Shown in pieces: positions 1-8,854 of a stretch of DNA of 64,000 bases. Origin of the DNA: Haloimpatiens massiliensis (GTDB taxonomy: Bacteria > Bacillota > Clostridia > Clostridiales > Clostridiaceae); contig NZ_LT854637.1 in assembly GCF_900184255.1 (NCBI RefSeq), positions 245,963 through 309,962 on the forward strand. The letters are read 5' to 3'. The notes beneath the pieces were generated by a model. The model was not told where the DNA came from. It did no database searches and saw only the letters and a program-made list of their open reading frames with translations. Every line of letters starts with the position of its first letter. Position 1 is the first letter of the stretch. The position numbers and the translations under genes were made by a program.

Positions 1-205
1 AGTTGTAACCAGTTTTCACGAAGCTATTAAAAATAGTTTTACAATTATACCAACTATCACACACAACGTAACTTACATTTTCAGGTTTAGGCAGATTTGT
101 AATTAAATTTTTAGTTAACTCTATTTTACTCATAGATTCTTTGTCATAAATATCTATGGAGTACGGAAGAAATAAACTATAACACGAAAGTAAGAAAACT
201 AAATT
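1..205 (-). pseudogene. IS4-like transposase remnant (runs off left edge)
   Basis: The minus strand is open from about 205 to the window edge. Its translation aligns by eye with the middle of the intact transposase next door (residues ~155-220). Both have a Pro-Tyr segment followed by a Tyr-Asp-Lys motif, a Leu-Pro-x-Pro motif, and an Asp-Ser-Trp-Tyr catalytic block (at about 38-49 here). Residues between these anchors differ, so this is a related but distinct element, not a copy. A stop at about 206-208 and the absence of an N-terminal region show it is truncated on the 5' side. The C-terminal part would lie beyond position 1. Confidence 0.7.
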
Positions 206-386
206 TCATGTAAATAATAGATGCTAAAAGTATAATTTGAAAAAAGTAGATTTTGATTATAAGATAATTTATTGGGCACTTGACATAGATCAAGATTATA
301 AAAAACTTTGTATGAAAATTGATAAGTTTATTTATGTAAAAGATTTCTTGACGCTGGTAGATGGAAATCATCCTTTATTCTTATTT

Positions 387-1774
387 CTTTAAATGAGCAA
401 AAACACTTACATTATTTTACATTACTTAAGCACACTTATTGTGTGATAATTTAAGAGTATCAAAAATAGCATTTAAACTAACTCCTTTTTTATATTGAGA
501 ATATACCCAAGCAATTACTTCTTGTTGGGATTGTTTACGAGCTATTTTTAAACCTTCTCCAAATTTAGAACAATCTGTGCTTATGCAACAAGTACAATAA
601 AGATAAGTCAATTGAGTTAAAATCCAAAATCTCTTTATGGCTTTTTCACCACGAACTTGATAATTATCAAAACCTAATTCCATCTTATTTTGACGGAAAA
701 ATACTTCAATTGTCCAACGTTCACGGTATTGAAAAAGTATTTCTTCTGTTGTGAGATTTATATCTGTTGATATAAAAGATTTTAATGCTTTTTCATTATA
801 GAGAGCTTCTTTAGGATAACTAATAAGAATTACAACATTTTTAAAACCATTGATTTTGCCCTCATATCTATAAACATAGTAAGAGTGCTTATTCACTGTT
901 ACGAGGTGAAAGTCTTCCTTGTTTATAGTTTTGGCAAAACCATTAATTTTATGATTCATGCGCGAGCATTTTGGGTATATAATTCTATTAGTTTTTAACG
1001 CTCCTATATATTCAAAGCCTTTTGCCTTTGCTGTTTTTATAATTATTTCAGCACTATACCAACTATCCCCTAAGACGAAACCTTGAATAGGTGGTTCGGG
1101 TAATGAAGATATTATATTTACAGCAATATTAATCTTAGTAAATTTTTTATTGTCTTTATCGACTTTAGTCTTATCATAAAGCGTTAGCTGATAAGGAATT
1201 GTAACATCGCCACATTGTAGTAAAGCACCTACAACTTGGTGTCCATAGACTTTTTTATTTTCTAAATGTGATTGATGAAATTGACACTTTTCTATAGGAT
1301 TTTTAGCCCGTGACGAAGGCTTTGTCTTCTTACAGATAGTATCATCAATAATCACATAAATAGGCTTTCCTGTATCACGAGATAACTGCCAAATTTTATT
1401 AACTGCGAACTTTTGTAATGCTCTCAAAATATAATCTTCATTCCATGGGCTTTTGGATAAAAATTGACCTATGGATGTTCTATAAGTACTCTGATAGCAA
1501 CTTTCAGCTATATGAATAACTTTGCCATCATACCCACGACCTACGGATGCAAAGATAAATTCACAAACATGTTTTAATTGAGGCAGTGTTAAATATAATG
1601 ATAATCCAAGTTTAATTATGAAATTGTTAATCTCTTTATTATATGGTATATTATTTTCTGTAGACATTTATATTCATCCTTTGTTTATGTTTTCTGACAG
1701 AAATATAATACACTAGGATATTATGAATGTCTATTTTTATTCCATAATTTGTTATGAAATTTGCTCATTTAAAG
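387..1774 (-). mobile_element. Complete IS4-family insertion sequence
   Basis: Perfect 15-bp terminal inverted repeats (CTTTAAATGAGCAAA at 387-401 and its complement at 1760-1774) bound a 1388-bp element with one transposase gene. The 7-bp direct repeat CTTATTT occurs immediately outside both ends (380-386 and 1775-1781), as expected of a target-site duplication. Intact ends, duplication and open transposase frame indicate a recent and possibly still mobile insertion. A 7-bp duplication fits some IS4 subgroups; the subgroup was not assigned. Confidence 0.9.
426..1667 (-). CDS. IS4-family DDE transposase
   Basis: This 413-aa protein catalyses cut-and-paste transposition of the surrounding element. 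Acidic residues sit where a DDE transposase needs them: Asp108/Asp109 in an Ile-Ile-Asp-Asp-Thr context, and Asp201 in Gly-Asp-Ser-Trp-Tyr. Tyr314, Arg317, Glu321 and Lys328 have exactly the Y-x2-R-x3-E-x6-K spacing of the IS4-family YREK signature. The frame is full length with no stop or frameshift. It starts at an ATG complementary to 1665-1667, about 107 bp inside the right inverted repeat. The stop lies about 39 bp from the left repeat. Confidence 0.93.
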   Translation of the reverse strand: MSTENNIPYNKEINNFIIKLGLSLYLTLPQLKHVCEFIFASVGRGYDGKVIHIAESCYQSTYRTSIGQFLSKSPWNEDYILRALQKFAVNKIWQLSRDTGKPIYVIIDDTICKKTKPSSRAKNPIEKCQFHQSHLENKKVYGHQVVGALLQCGDVTIPYQLTLYDKTKVDKDNKKFTKINIAVNIISSLPEPPIQGFVLGDSWYSAEIIIKTAKAKGFEYIGALKTNRIIYPKCSRMNHKINGFAKTINKEDFHLVTVNKHSYYVYRYEGKINGFKNVVILISYPKEALYNEKALKSFISTDINLTTEEILFQYRERWTIEVFFRQNKMELGFDNYQVRGEKAIKRFWILTQLTYLYCTCCISTDCSKFGEGLKIARKQSQQEVIAWVYSQYKKGVSLNAIFDTLKLSHNKCA

Positions 1775-1939
1775 CTTATTTATATTAGGTGTATTAATAT
1801 ACTATAATTAGAATAAAATGTGACAAAATCCTATTATGTATATTTGAGCAATTAAAAAATTAGCTTTACTGGGCTAATAATATTAAGACCTTGGAATTAT
1901 GTACAAGCTTAATAAGATTATTTAGGTGGTGATAAAAAT

Positions 1940-3268
1940 ATGAAAAAAAGGTTATTGTCAGTATTAGTAGTTTTATTAATATGTTTAAATTTTGTAGGAT
2001 GTAGTAAAACGGGTACAGATGTAGAGAATTCAAATAAGAAGATACCTAAAAAGGCGTATATAGAGTATCTAGAAAAGAACACTAAGAATCTTGATGTTAG
2101 GGATAATGAAGAATTTTCATCATACACACTTTTAAATTCGGATGTTAAGGACAAAGAGATATTTTTGATAGGAGAAGCTCATAATATAGATGTAAATTAT
2201 GATATTAAGTGGAAATTCATGAAGTATTTTAAAAAGGAAACCAATTTTAAATATTTAATAATAGAATATGGTTTTTTGGATTCACTTAATATAAATAAAT
2301 ATGTTGAAACTGGTAATGAGAATTATTTAAAAAAGGTTTTTATGCCCAATTTGGAAGACTATGAATTTTTTCGTAAAATGTACCGTTACAATATGAGTTT
2401 AAGTGACAAAGATAAAATAACAGTGGTAGGCATAGATACGATACCTAGTATTGATGCTTCTCAGTATTTAGTAGAAAAACTTAAAGATAAAAACTTATTA
2501 CTAGAACAAAAGATGGATCTTCAATCTTTAAAAGAGATATATATGCAAATACAAGATGTATCTAAGCAAGAATATGGAGATAAAAGCAGTGAAGATAAAT
2601 TAAAAGATAACTACATGGATTTAAAAAAGAAGGTTAATAATGTATATAATAAAATATATAATAAAGAAAAATATTATAGAGAAATTTTAAATGAAGAGGA
2701 GTTTAATTTTTTTATTGTACTAGATAACTTAAAGAGTAATATGGATACTTTTGATTTTAGTAAGAAAGGTAATAGTATTGAGGAAATACAAGATGAGGCA
2801 TATCTTAAAAGAGAAGGTGTAATGTATGAAAATTTTAAAAAGATATATAGTCATTTTCAAAGGGGAAAATATTTTGGACAAATGGGGCTATACCATGTTT
2901 TTTTGCACAAAGTTAATATAAACTGGTTTGGTGCACGTGTTAACGAGGGTGATAAACAATTTAGAAATAAAGTAATCAGTATTCCCATATTTTATAAAGA
3001 ATGTACTAATTCAAAAGGTACTCCTATATCAACTTATAAAGATAGTGATGACTTAGATAAAGTTTTAAAGCAGCAATATAGTCTAATCAAATTAAATGGA
3101 AGTAAATCACCATTTTCAAAAGAATTAAGGTGGGACTTTATAAATACACTTCAGTGGAGTTCTTCAGGGAAAACATTAGATATACCAAGGGATGGAATGA
3201 CTACAGATTATTTTCAATATATGATTATAGTTAAAGATGCTAATGGTGCAACTACTATAAAAGACTAA
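1940..3268 (+). CDS. Lipoprotein with erythromycin-esterase/ChaN-like domain
   Basis: A 442-aa secreted lipoprotein. The N-terminus has two lysines and an arginine, a hydrophobic stretch and a lipobox ending at Cys21, so it should be anchored on the outer face of the membrane. Around residue 77 there is a Gly-Glu-Ala-His-Asn motif, followed by an Ile-Ile-Glu-Tyr-Gly block near residue 110. That Glu/His pattern is typical of the erythromycin-esterase-like and ChaN-like superfamily. The fold assignment is from motif resemblance, and the true substrate is unknown. The ATG is preceded by GGTGGTG. It is monocistronic and followed by a strong terminator. Confidence 0.6.
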   Translation: MKKRLLSVLVVLLICLNFVGCSKTGTDVENSNKKIPKKAYIEYLEKNTKNLDVRDNEEFSSYTLLNSDVKDKEIFLIGEAHNIDVNYDIKWKFMKYFKKETNFKYLIIEYGFLDSLNINKYVETGNENYLKKVFMPNLEDYEFFRKMYRYNMSLSDKDKITVVGIDTIPSIDASQYLVEKLKDKNLLLEQKMDLQSLKEIYMQIQDVSKQEYGDKSSEDKLKDNYMDLKKKVNNVYNKIYNKEKYYREILNEEEFNFFIVLDNLKSNMDTFDFSKKGNSIEEIQDEAYLKREGVMYENFKKIYSHFQRGKYFGQMGLYHVFLHKVNINWFGARVNEGDKQFRNKVISIPIFYKECTNSKGTPISTYKDSDDLDKVLKQQYSLIKLNGSKSPFSKELRWDFINTLQWSSSGKTLDIPRDGMTTDYFQYMIIVKDANGATTIKD

Positions 3269-3284
3269 AAAGTTTTTTAATAAG

Positions 3285-3322
3285 AATTCACTGAAAAAAC
3301 TATGGCTTTTCAGTGAATTTTT
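3285..3322 (+). terminator. Rho-independent terminator
   Basis: A 13-bp perfect stem (AATTCACTGAAAA at 3285-3297, complement at 3307-3319) followed by T residues, 17 bp after the lipoprotein stop. Confidence 0.85.
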
Positions 3323-3439
3323 GTATTGTTTGTGAACTTTTTATATCAAAGATAGAGAGAAATTTTATTTGGAAAATTGAAATTAAAATATGTATAATCA
3401 CAAAAGTGAAGATTTTTCCTAATGTTTCCCTCTATAATT

Positions 3440-4528
3440 TTAAATTTGTGGTTCTGTCACAATTTTTAGTTCTTTAGGGTAATTATTTAACACTTCGCAA
3501 CCATCTTCAGTTACTATAACTAGATCTTCTATTCTAACTCCACATTTTCCAGGTACATATATGCCAGGTTCTATAGAGAAAACCATGCCAGGTTTTGCTA
3601 TTTCCTCATCAGTAGGTCCTACGCTAGGGTATTCGTGATCTTCTATGCCTATGTTGTGACCTGTTCTGTGATTAAAGTATTTGCCGTAGCCTGCTTTTTC
3701 TATAACATCTCTTGAGGCTTTGTCTATATCACAAAGTTTAACGCCAGGCTTTACAGCAGCTATGCCTGCCAGGTTAGATTTTAATACAGTATTATATATT
3801 TTTTTGCTTTCTTCATCAGGCTCTCCATAGAATACTGTCCTTGTCATATCTGAGCAATAACCATTAGTTCTGCCGCCTATATCTAGAATTATGCAGTCTC
3901 CAGATTTTAGTTTTGTACCATCTGAATCATGGTGAGGAGATGCGGCATTTGGGCCATAAGCTGCTATAGGGTAAAAGGAAAATTCATAAGTATTATGTTT
4001 TCTATATAAATCAGCTATGCTTTCTGCTAAGTCTTTTTCAGTTTTTTCTGGATGAATAGAGTTTATTAGTTCTTCTATAACCTTATCGTTTATAAGAGAA
4101 GCTTCTCTCAAAAGATCTAATTCTTTTGAATCCTTTATCATTCTAACTTCGTCTATAACAATAGAACTATTGATGAATTTAAGATTAGGCTTTTTATTCA
4201 TTAATGAAATTAAAAAATGAGCAGGCCAGGTTTTGTCTATTCCAAATATGCAATTGTCCTTGCATATAGAAGCTATTTGATTTACAGGATCTTCACCGTC
4301 TTTATGAAGAACTAATTCTACACCTATGTTAGAATCTAGTGCAAATAATTCATTGGCAAAGAACTTTATAGTACCTTCTTTATTTATGTATAATGCCATA
4401 AGTCTTTCACCTGGTTCTATGGTTAAATCCAATAAATAGTATATGGAAGTAGGAGAAGTCACTATAAGTTGATCTATATTTTTATTTTTCATGTTTTGTA
4501 TGACTTTTTCTATTCTATTTTTATTCAT
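3440..4528 (-). CDS. M24-family Xaa-Pro aminopeptidase/dipeptidase
   Basis: A cytoplasmic metallopeptidase of 362 aa, typical of the PepQ/PepP group, which removes residues next to proline from small peptides. Residues 1-130 form the creatinase-like N-terminal domain; the rest is the pita-bread catalytic domain. The five metal ligands are visible: Asp216, Asp227, His291 (in His-Arg-Thr-Gly-His-Asn), Glu320 and Glu334. A His-His pair at 199-200 is the usual substrate-side histidine. It fits amino-acid-fermenting physiology. Aminopeptidase versus prolidase specificity cannot be decided from sequence alone. Confidence 0.88.
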   Translation of the reverse strand: MNKNRIEKVIQNMKNKNIDQLIVTSPTSIYYLLDLTIEPGERLMALYINKEGTIKFFANELFALDSNIGVELVLHKDGEDPVNQIASICKDNCIFGIDKTWPAHFLISLMNKKPNLKFINSSIVIDEVRMIKDSKELDLLREASLINDKVIEELINSIHPEKTEKDLAESIADLYRKHNTYEFSFYPIAAYGPNAASPHHDSDGTKLKSGDCIILDIGGRTNGYCSDMTRTVFYGEPDEESKKIYNTVLKSNLAGIAAVKPGVKLCDIDKASRDVIEKAGYGKYFNHRTGHNIGIEDHEYPSVGPTDEEIAKPGMVFSIEPGIYVPGKCGVRIEDLVIVTEDGCEVLNNYPKELKIVTEPQI

Positions 4529-4617
4529 AATAACACCGTCCTTTTTAGTAATCTAACTATATTAAAACATTTACAATGCGGAATATCAATATTTTAATAG
4601 TTCTATAAGAATATTAT

Positions 4618-4806
4618 GATTAACCCACAATAAGGTACAATGTGGACAATTATGGAATTTATTCTTCATGACTTGCATAAGAGCTCGGAACAATAAATTT
4701 AATTTAAGAAATTCTAATCTTTTAGCCATATAAAATTATCTAACGCTCACATTCAGAGTTCTGCCTCAGGTTCGCTAGCCTGGCGTCCTTGTCATACTTA
4801 CGATTG
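4618..4806. repeat. Family A palindromic repeat, left arm only
   Basis: It starts with the family terminus GATTAACCCACAATAAGG and tracks the full copy at 5592 through the GC-rich centre (TGCCTCAGGTTCGCTAGCC). It diverges after the TTACGAT at about 4804. The right arm is missing, so this copy is truncated. It lies between the M24 peptidase and the ECF gene, probably just upstream of the latter's promoter. Confidence 0.85.
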
Positions 4807-4923
4807 TATATTTTATAGATAGTGTATGGATACATTTGAACAAAAATATGAAACGAATATATAATGTAAGTGTGATGTATTGCATTCACTAGGATTAATA
4901 ATACGAAAAAGGGGGTTCTTATT

Positions 4924-5478
4924 GTGAATAATATTGGTGAAGGAGTTTCAAAGACTAAGATTTCTACAGTAAATTCTAAATTAAAGGATATGGTTATATC
5001 AGCACTTTTAATTGCATTAGTATTTGTTGCTACAAGATTTATTAATATTAGATTACCTATAGCTGTAAATGGTGGACTTATACATTTAGGAAATGCTATG
5101 TTATTTGTGGCTGCTATTGTATTTGGAGGTAAAAAAGGAGCTATTGCAGGTGCATTTGGAATGGGACTGTTTGATTTACTATCTGAGTGGGCTATTTGGG
5201 CGCCAGCTACTTTTATAATAAGGGGAATAATGGGATATATTATAGGAACCATGGCAAATTCTAATGATAGAAACGGAAAAAAGATTTTATGGAATGTAGT
5301 AGGTATAATTTTAGCATCTATATGGATGATAGTGGGATACTATGTGGCAGAGGGAATTTTATACGGTAACTGGATAGCACCGTTAACATCTATTCCAGGA
5401 AATATAACACAATTGATTATAGGAGCTATAATAGGAATTCCGCTAGCAGCGGCTTTAAAGAAAACTAAGATTTTTTAG
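4924..5478 (+). CDS. ECF transporter S component
   Basis: A small 184-aa integral membrane protein with five to six hydrophobic segments and an Arg-Phe-Ile-Asn-Ile-Arg-Leu-Pro motif near residue 40. It resembles substrate-binding S components of energy-coupling factor vitamin transporters. Such proteins bind a vitamin or precursor and plug into a shared EcfAAT module; no EcfA or EcfT gene is nearby, so a shared module elsewhere is implied. The start is GTG at 4924 behind a GGGGG run. The ligand cannot be inferred: no recognisable riboswitch precedes it. Confidence 0.7.
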   Translation: MNNIGEGVSKTKISTVNSKLKDMVISALLIALVFVATRFINIRLPIAVNGGLIHLGNAMLFVAAIVFGGKKGAIAGAFGMGLFDLLSEWAIWAPATFIIRGIMGYIIGTMANSNDRNGKKILWNVVGIILASIWMIVGYYVAEGILYGNWIAPLTSIPGNITQLIIGAIIGIPLAAALKKTKIF

Positions 5479-5591
5479 AAATTTAAAATATTAAGTAGTG
5501 ATTATTGTAATAAATCATTTTACATTAAACACTTAGTTAACATTGAAAATGATAGTAATTTGAATTAAAAATTCAAGGTATTAATTTATAT

Positions 5592-5902
5592 GATTAACCC
5601 ACAATAAGGTACAATGTAATGGAATTATGAAATTTCTCCTCCATGACTTGCATAAGAGCTTGGAACAATAAATTTAATTTAAGAAATTCTAATCTTTTAG
5701 CCATATAAAATTATCTAACGCTCACATTCAGCGTCCTGCCTCAGGTTCGCTAGCCTGGCGTCCTTGCCAGGCTTACGATAATTTTATCTGTCTAAAAGAA
5801 GAATTTCTAAAATTAAATTTAAATAGTTCCTTCGCTTCTTATGCAACTCATTCCAGAGAAATTTCATAATTCAAGCAATGTAATACTTATTGTGTGATAA
5901 TC
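5592..5902. mobile_element. Family A MITE-like element, full length
   Basis: A 311-bp imperfect palindrome whose two arms pair along almost the whole length, with a GC-rich central hairpin (about 5750-5775). The ends read GATTAACCCACAATAAG and, inverted, GATTATCACACAATAAG. The 8-bp direct repeat ATTTATAT flanks it exactly (5584-5591 and 5903-5910), which is direct evidence of insertion by transposition. It has no coding capacity. Other copies start at 4618, 23028, 24943, 49763 and 57576. Confidence 0.9.
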
Positions 5903-5937
5903 ATTTATATACTATTAAAAGAAAAGAGGGATACATT

Positions 5938-7068
5938 ATGCAGGAAACACTTATAATGACACCAGGTCCAACTTACGTACATGAGGATGTTAGAAGGGCA
6001 TTAATGAAACCTATTACTAACCCAGATTTGGATTTGAATTTTTATGAATTTTATAGAGAGCTTTGTAATAAAATAAAAAGATTCTTAAATACTAAAAATG
6101 AAGTACTCGTTTTATGCGGCGAGGGAATTTTAGGACTAGAAGCAGCTTGTGCATCTTTAATAGAACCAGAAGATAAAGTTTTATGTATACACAATGGAAT
6201 TTTTGGCAAGGGCTTTGGAGACTTTGCGAAGATGTACGGTGGAGATGTAGTTTACTTTGAAGGTGATTATAGAAGAGGCATAAAATATGAGGAGCTGGAG
6301 GAATTTTTAAAGAATAATAATGATTTTAAAGTTGCTACTTTAGTTCATTGCGAAACACCATCAGGAATAACTAATGATGTTGAAAAGCTATGTCCACTTC
6401 TTAAAAAGTATGGAATAATAACAGTAGTGGATTCTGTAGCTGGTATGGGCGGTGAAGAATTTAAGGTAGATCAGTGGAATATTGATATAGCTTTAGGTGG
6501 ATCACAAAAATGTATATCAGCTCCTCCGGGATTGACATTCTTAAGTATAAGTCATGATGCTTGGAATAAAATAAAAAATAGAAAGTCTCCTATAGTGGGA
6601 TTTTATGCAAATTTAAATAATTGGAGTAATTGGTATGAAGATAAATGGTTTCCATACACTCAGCCTATAAGTGATTTATATGCTTTAGATGTGGCTTTTG
6701 ATAGAATACTTCAAGATAAAAGTGTAATAAAAAGACATAGGGATATAGCACATAGAGTTAGAATGAGCCTTGTAGAAGGAGGATTAGAATTGTATCCTTT
6801 AGATAGCTTTTCTAATACTGTAACTACTATAAATATACCTAAAGGAATAACATATAAAGAAATTTATGATGATATGTTAAATAAGCATAATATAATGATA
6901 GCTGGAGCCTTTGACTTCTTAAAGGATAAGGTTATAAGGGTAGGTCATATGGGTGAAAATTGCTATGAAGAAAAATTGTATTTAACACTAAGGGCTTTAA
7001 ATAGTGTTTTAAGGGAGCACAATATAGATTTAAAAAAGGATTTACACCAAAGCTTTGTAGCTAATTAA
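5938..7068 (+). CDS. Alanine-glyoxylate-type class V aminotransferase
   Basis: A 376-aa PLP enzyme of fold type I in the serine-pyruvate/alanine-glyoxylate/ureidoglycine aminotransferase group. It opens with a Thr-Pro-Gly-Pro-Thr motif. Asp165 would bind the pyridine nitrogen, and Lys191 in Gly-Gly-Ser-Gln-Lys should form the Schiff base. An in-frame TTG lies 48 bp upstream inside the end of a family A repeat, but the ATG at 5938 has the proper GAGGG ribosome site and is chosen. The purine permease next downstream hints at ureidoglycine transamination (PucG-like), but that is only contextual. It is followed by a terminator. Confidence 0.82.
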   Translation: MQETLIMTPGPTYVHEDVRRALMKPITNPDLDLNFYEFYRELCNKIKRFLNTKNEVLVLCGEGILGLEAACASLIEPEDKVLCIHNGIFGKGFGDFAKMYGGDVVYFEGDYRRGIKYEELEEFLKNNNDFKVATLVHCETPSGITNDVEKLCPLLKKYGIITVVDSVAGMGGEEFKVDQWNIDIALGGSQKCISAPPGLTFLSISHDAWNKIKNRKSPIVGFYANLNNWSNWYEDKWFPYTQPISDLYALDVAFDRILQDKSVIKRHRDIAHRVRMSLVEGGLELYPLDSFSNTVTTINIPKGITYKEIYDDMLNKHNIMIAGAFDFLKDKVIRVGHMGENCYEEKLYLTLRALNSVLREHNIDLKKDLHQSFVAN

Positions 7069-7142
7069 ATTATAGGGGAGTTTTGGGATTAATTGAGTAA
7101 AATGAAGGATTTGCTTTAAACATACTTCAAAATAAATTTATT

Positions 7143-7180
7143 GGAACTAATTCTTTATAGAATTAGTTCCTTATTTTTTT
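7143..7180 (+). terminator. Rho-independent terminator
   Basis: GGAACTAATTC (7143-7153) pairs with GAATTAGTTCC (7160-7170), followed by a T-rich run. It ends the aminotransferase transcript. Confidence 0.85.
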
Positions 7181-7333
7181 ATTAAAAATATACGAATATT
7201 TAATTAGTTAATTATATTTATAATTTGCAAAGTTAGAATTTGCAATAATAGAAACACGAATATTACAAAGAATTAAAATGAATACTTAAAAAAATAATAT
7301 AAATAATCAAATTTTATTAATAAAATAATAAAT

Positions 7334-7379
7334 AATGTTCGTGAATTTTATTGACTTATAAAATTTATTTTGATAATAT
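7334..7379 (+). promoter_or_regulatory. Promoter with PurR-type box for purine permease
   Basis: TTGACT (7351-7356), a 17-bp spacer and TAATAT (7374-7379) make a sigma-A promoter. Just upstream, AATGTTCGTG (7334-7343) resembles the Firmicute PurR half-site ACGAACATT on the other strand. Similar ACGAATATT words occur at about 7192 and 7256. The promoter is clear; PurR control is inference. Confidence 0.6.
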
Positions 7380-7418
7380 GAACAATGTTGAAAAAAATAA
7401 GTACAAAGGAGAAAATTT

Positions 7419-8708
7419 ATGGAGGCATTTTTTAAATTAAAAGAAAATGGAACAAATGCAAAAACTGAAATATTAGCTGGCATAACTACATTTATGACTA
7501 TGGCATATATACTTGTGGTTAATCCAGGTATATTATCAGATGCAGGTATGGATTTTGGTGCAGTATTTACAGCTACTGCATTAGCAGCAGTTATTTCAAC
7601 ATTAATAATGGGGCTTTATGCCAAATTACCTTTTGCACAAGCACCAGGTATGGGATTGAATGCTTTTTTTGCTTATACCATTGTTAAGCAAATGGGATAT
7701 AGTTGGGAATTTGCTTTGACAGCTGTATTTTTAGAAGGACTTATATTTGTATTATTAACAGCTTTTAATGCTAGAGAGGCAATTGTTGATTCAATACCAG
7801 ATAATATAAAAAAATCTATATCTGTGGGAATAGGGCTCTTTATAGCATTTATAGGTCTTGAAAATGCAAAAATAGTTCTACATCCTGAAGGAGGAACTAT
7901 AGTAGCTCTCGGAGATATTACTAGCGGCTATGCACTACTTGCTCTTATAGGAATTTTAATAACTGGGGTACTTCTTGCTAAAAATATAAGAGGAGCATTG
8001 CTTATAGGTATTGTAGCCACTACAGTTATAGGAATTCCAATGGGGATAACAAAAGTACCTCATAATATAATAAGTGCACCACCTTCATTATCACCTATAT
8101 TTATGAAATTTCAATGGAGCCACATATTATCTATGGACATGTTTATAGCACTATTTACACTGCTTTTTATGGACATGTTTGATACCATAGGTACATTGGT
8201 AGGAGTAACTACAAAAGCTAATATGATGGATGAAAATGGAAATGTGCCGAGAATAAAGAAGGCTTTATTTGCAGATGCCATAGGGACTACATTAGGAGCG
8301 TGTCTTGGAACTAGTACAGTCAGTACTTTTGTAGAGAGTGCATCAGGAGTAGCTGAGGGAGGCAGAACAGGACTTACAGCGGTATCCACTGCAGGTATGT
8401 TTGCTATAGCATTATTCTTTTCACCATTATTTATAATGATACCAGCACCAGCTACATCACCAGCTCTTGTATTAGTAGGACTTTTCATGATGGAGCCAAT
8501 AAAAGAAATTGATTTATTAGACTATACAGAAGCGATACCAGCTTTCTTCACAATTATAATGATGCCTTTAACATATAGTATATCTGATGGTATAGCTTTT
8601 GGAATGGTTTCATATATATTTTTAAAAGTGTTAACAAAAAGATATAAGGAAGTGAGCATACCAGCGTATGTGGTTGGAGCTTTATTTATACTAAAATTTT
8701 TAATTTAG
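7419..8708 (+). CDS. Purine (guanine/hypoxanthine-type) permease, AzgA-like NCS2 family
   Basis: A 429-aa polytopic membrane protein that imports purine bases with protons. It has about 12-14 hydrophobic segments. The N-terminal Leu-Ala-Gly-Ile-Thr-Thr-Phe-Met-Thr-Met-Ala-Tyr block and the Met-Phe-Asp-Thr-Ile-Gly-Thr-Leu block near residue 253 are hallmarks of the AzgA/PbuG branch. Length is normal for the family. The start is ATG at 7419 with AAAGGAG upstream. Candidate PurR boxes upstream fit a purine-regulated permease. Base preference (hypoxanthine/guanine versus adenine) is not resolvable from sequence alone. Confidence 0.9.
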   Translation: MEAFFKLKENGTNAKTEILAGITTFMTMAYILVVNPGILSDAGMDFGAVFTATALAAVISTLIMGLYAKLPFAQAPGMGLNAFFAYTIVKQMGYSWEFALTAVFLEGLIFVLLTAFNAREAIVDSIPDNIKKSISVGIGLFIAFIGLENAKIVLHPEGGTIVALGDITSGYALLALIGILITGVLLAKNIRGALLIGIVATTVIGIPMGITKVPHNIISAPPSLSPIFMKFQWSHILSMDMFIALFTLLFMDMFDTIGTLVGVTTKANMMDENGNVPRIKKALFADAIGTTLGACLGTSTVSTFVESASGVAEGGRTGLTAVSTAGMFAIALFFSPLFIMIPAPATSPALVLVGLFMMEPIKEIDLLDYTEAIPAFFTIIMMPLTYSISDGIAFGMVSYIFLKVLTKRYKEVSIPAYVVGALFILKFLI

Positions 8709-8721
8709 ACTTCTTAAAACA

Positions 8722-8796
8722 ATAAGGTACATGAAAAGAAATAACAAGTCAAATATACTAGTATACTAACTTATTATTTATTTGAATGTGCCTTAT
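8722..8796. repeat. Family B palindromic repeat, internally deleted
   Basis: A 75-bp copy with the complete ends ATAAGGTACATG and, inverted, ATAAGGCACATTC, but lacking the GC-rich centre present in the copies at 11835, 36427 and 61614. Confidence 0.8.
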
Positions 8797-8800
8797 ATAA

Positions 8801-8854
8801 AAAATATACAATGACTAGTTAAGGTATGTAATTTAACTAGTCATTGTATATTTT
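8801..8854. terminator. Bidirectional terminator
   Basis: A 22-bp perfect stem (8801-8822 with 8833-8854) between the convergent permease and HesB-like genes. It carries A-runs on one side and T-runs on the other, so it can serve both strands. Confidence 0.85.

Noticed and set aside
228..392. Plus-strand open stretch before the IS element (ending at the TAA at 390-392)
   Set aside because: No start codon with a ribosome site and no recognisable family; kept only as possible target-gene remnant in the IS finding.
434..450. 17-bp match between the transposase gene's end and the tip of the family A copy at 5592
   Set aside because: Other family A copies differ here by one base and the IS termini do not match the family A termini, so a shared mobilisation signal is not supported.
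4740..5252. 170-codon minus-strand frame over the ECF gene and the adjacent repeat
   Set aside because: It is a shadow of the ECF coding sequence extended into repeat DNA; no promoter or ribosome site.
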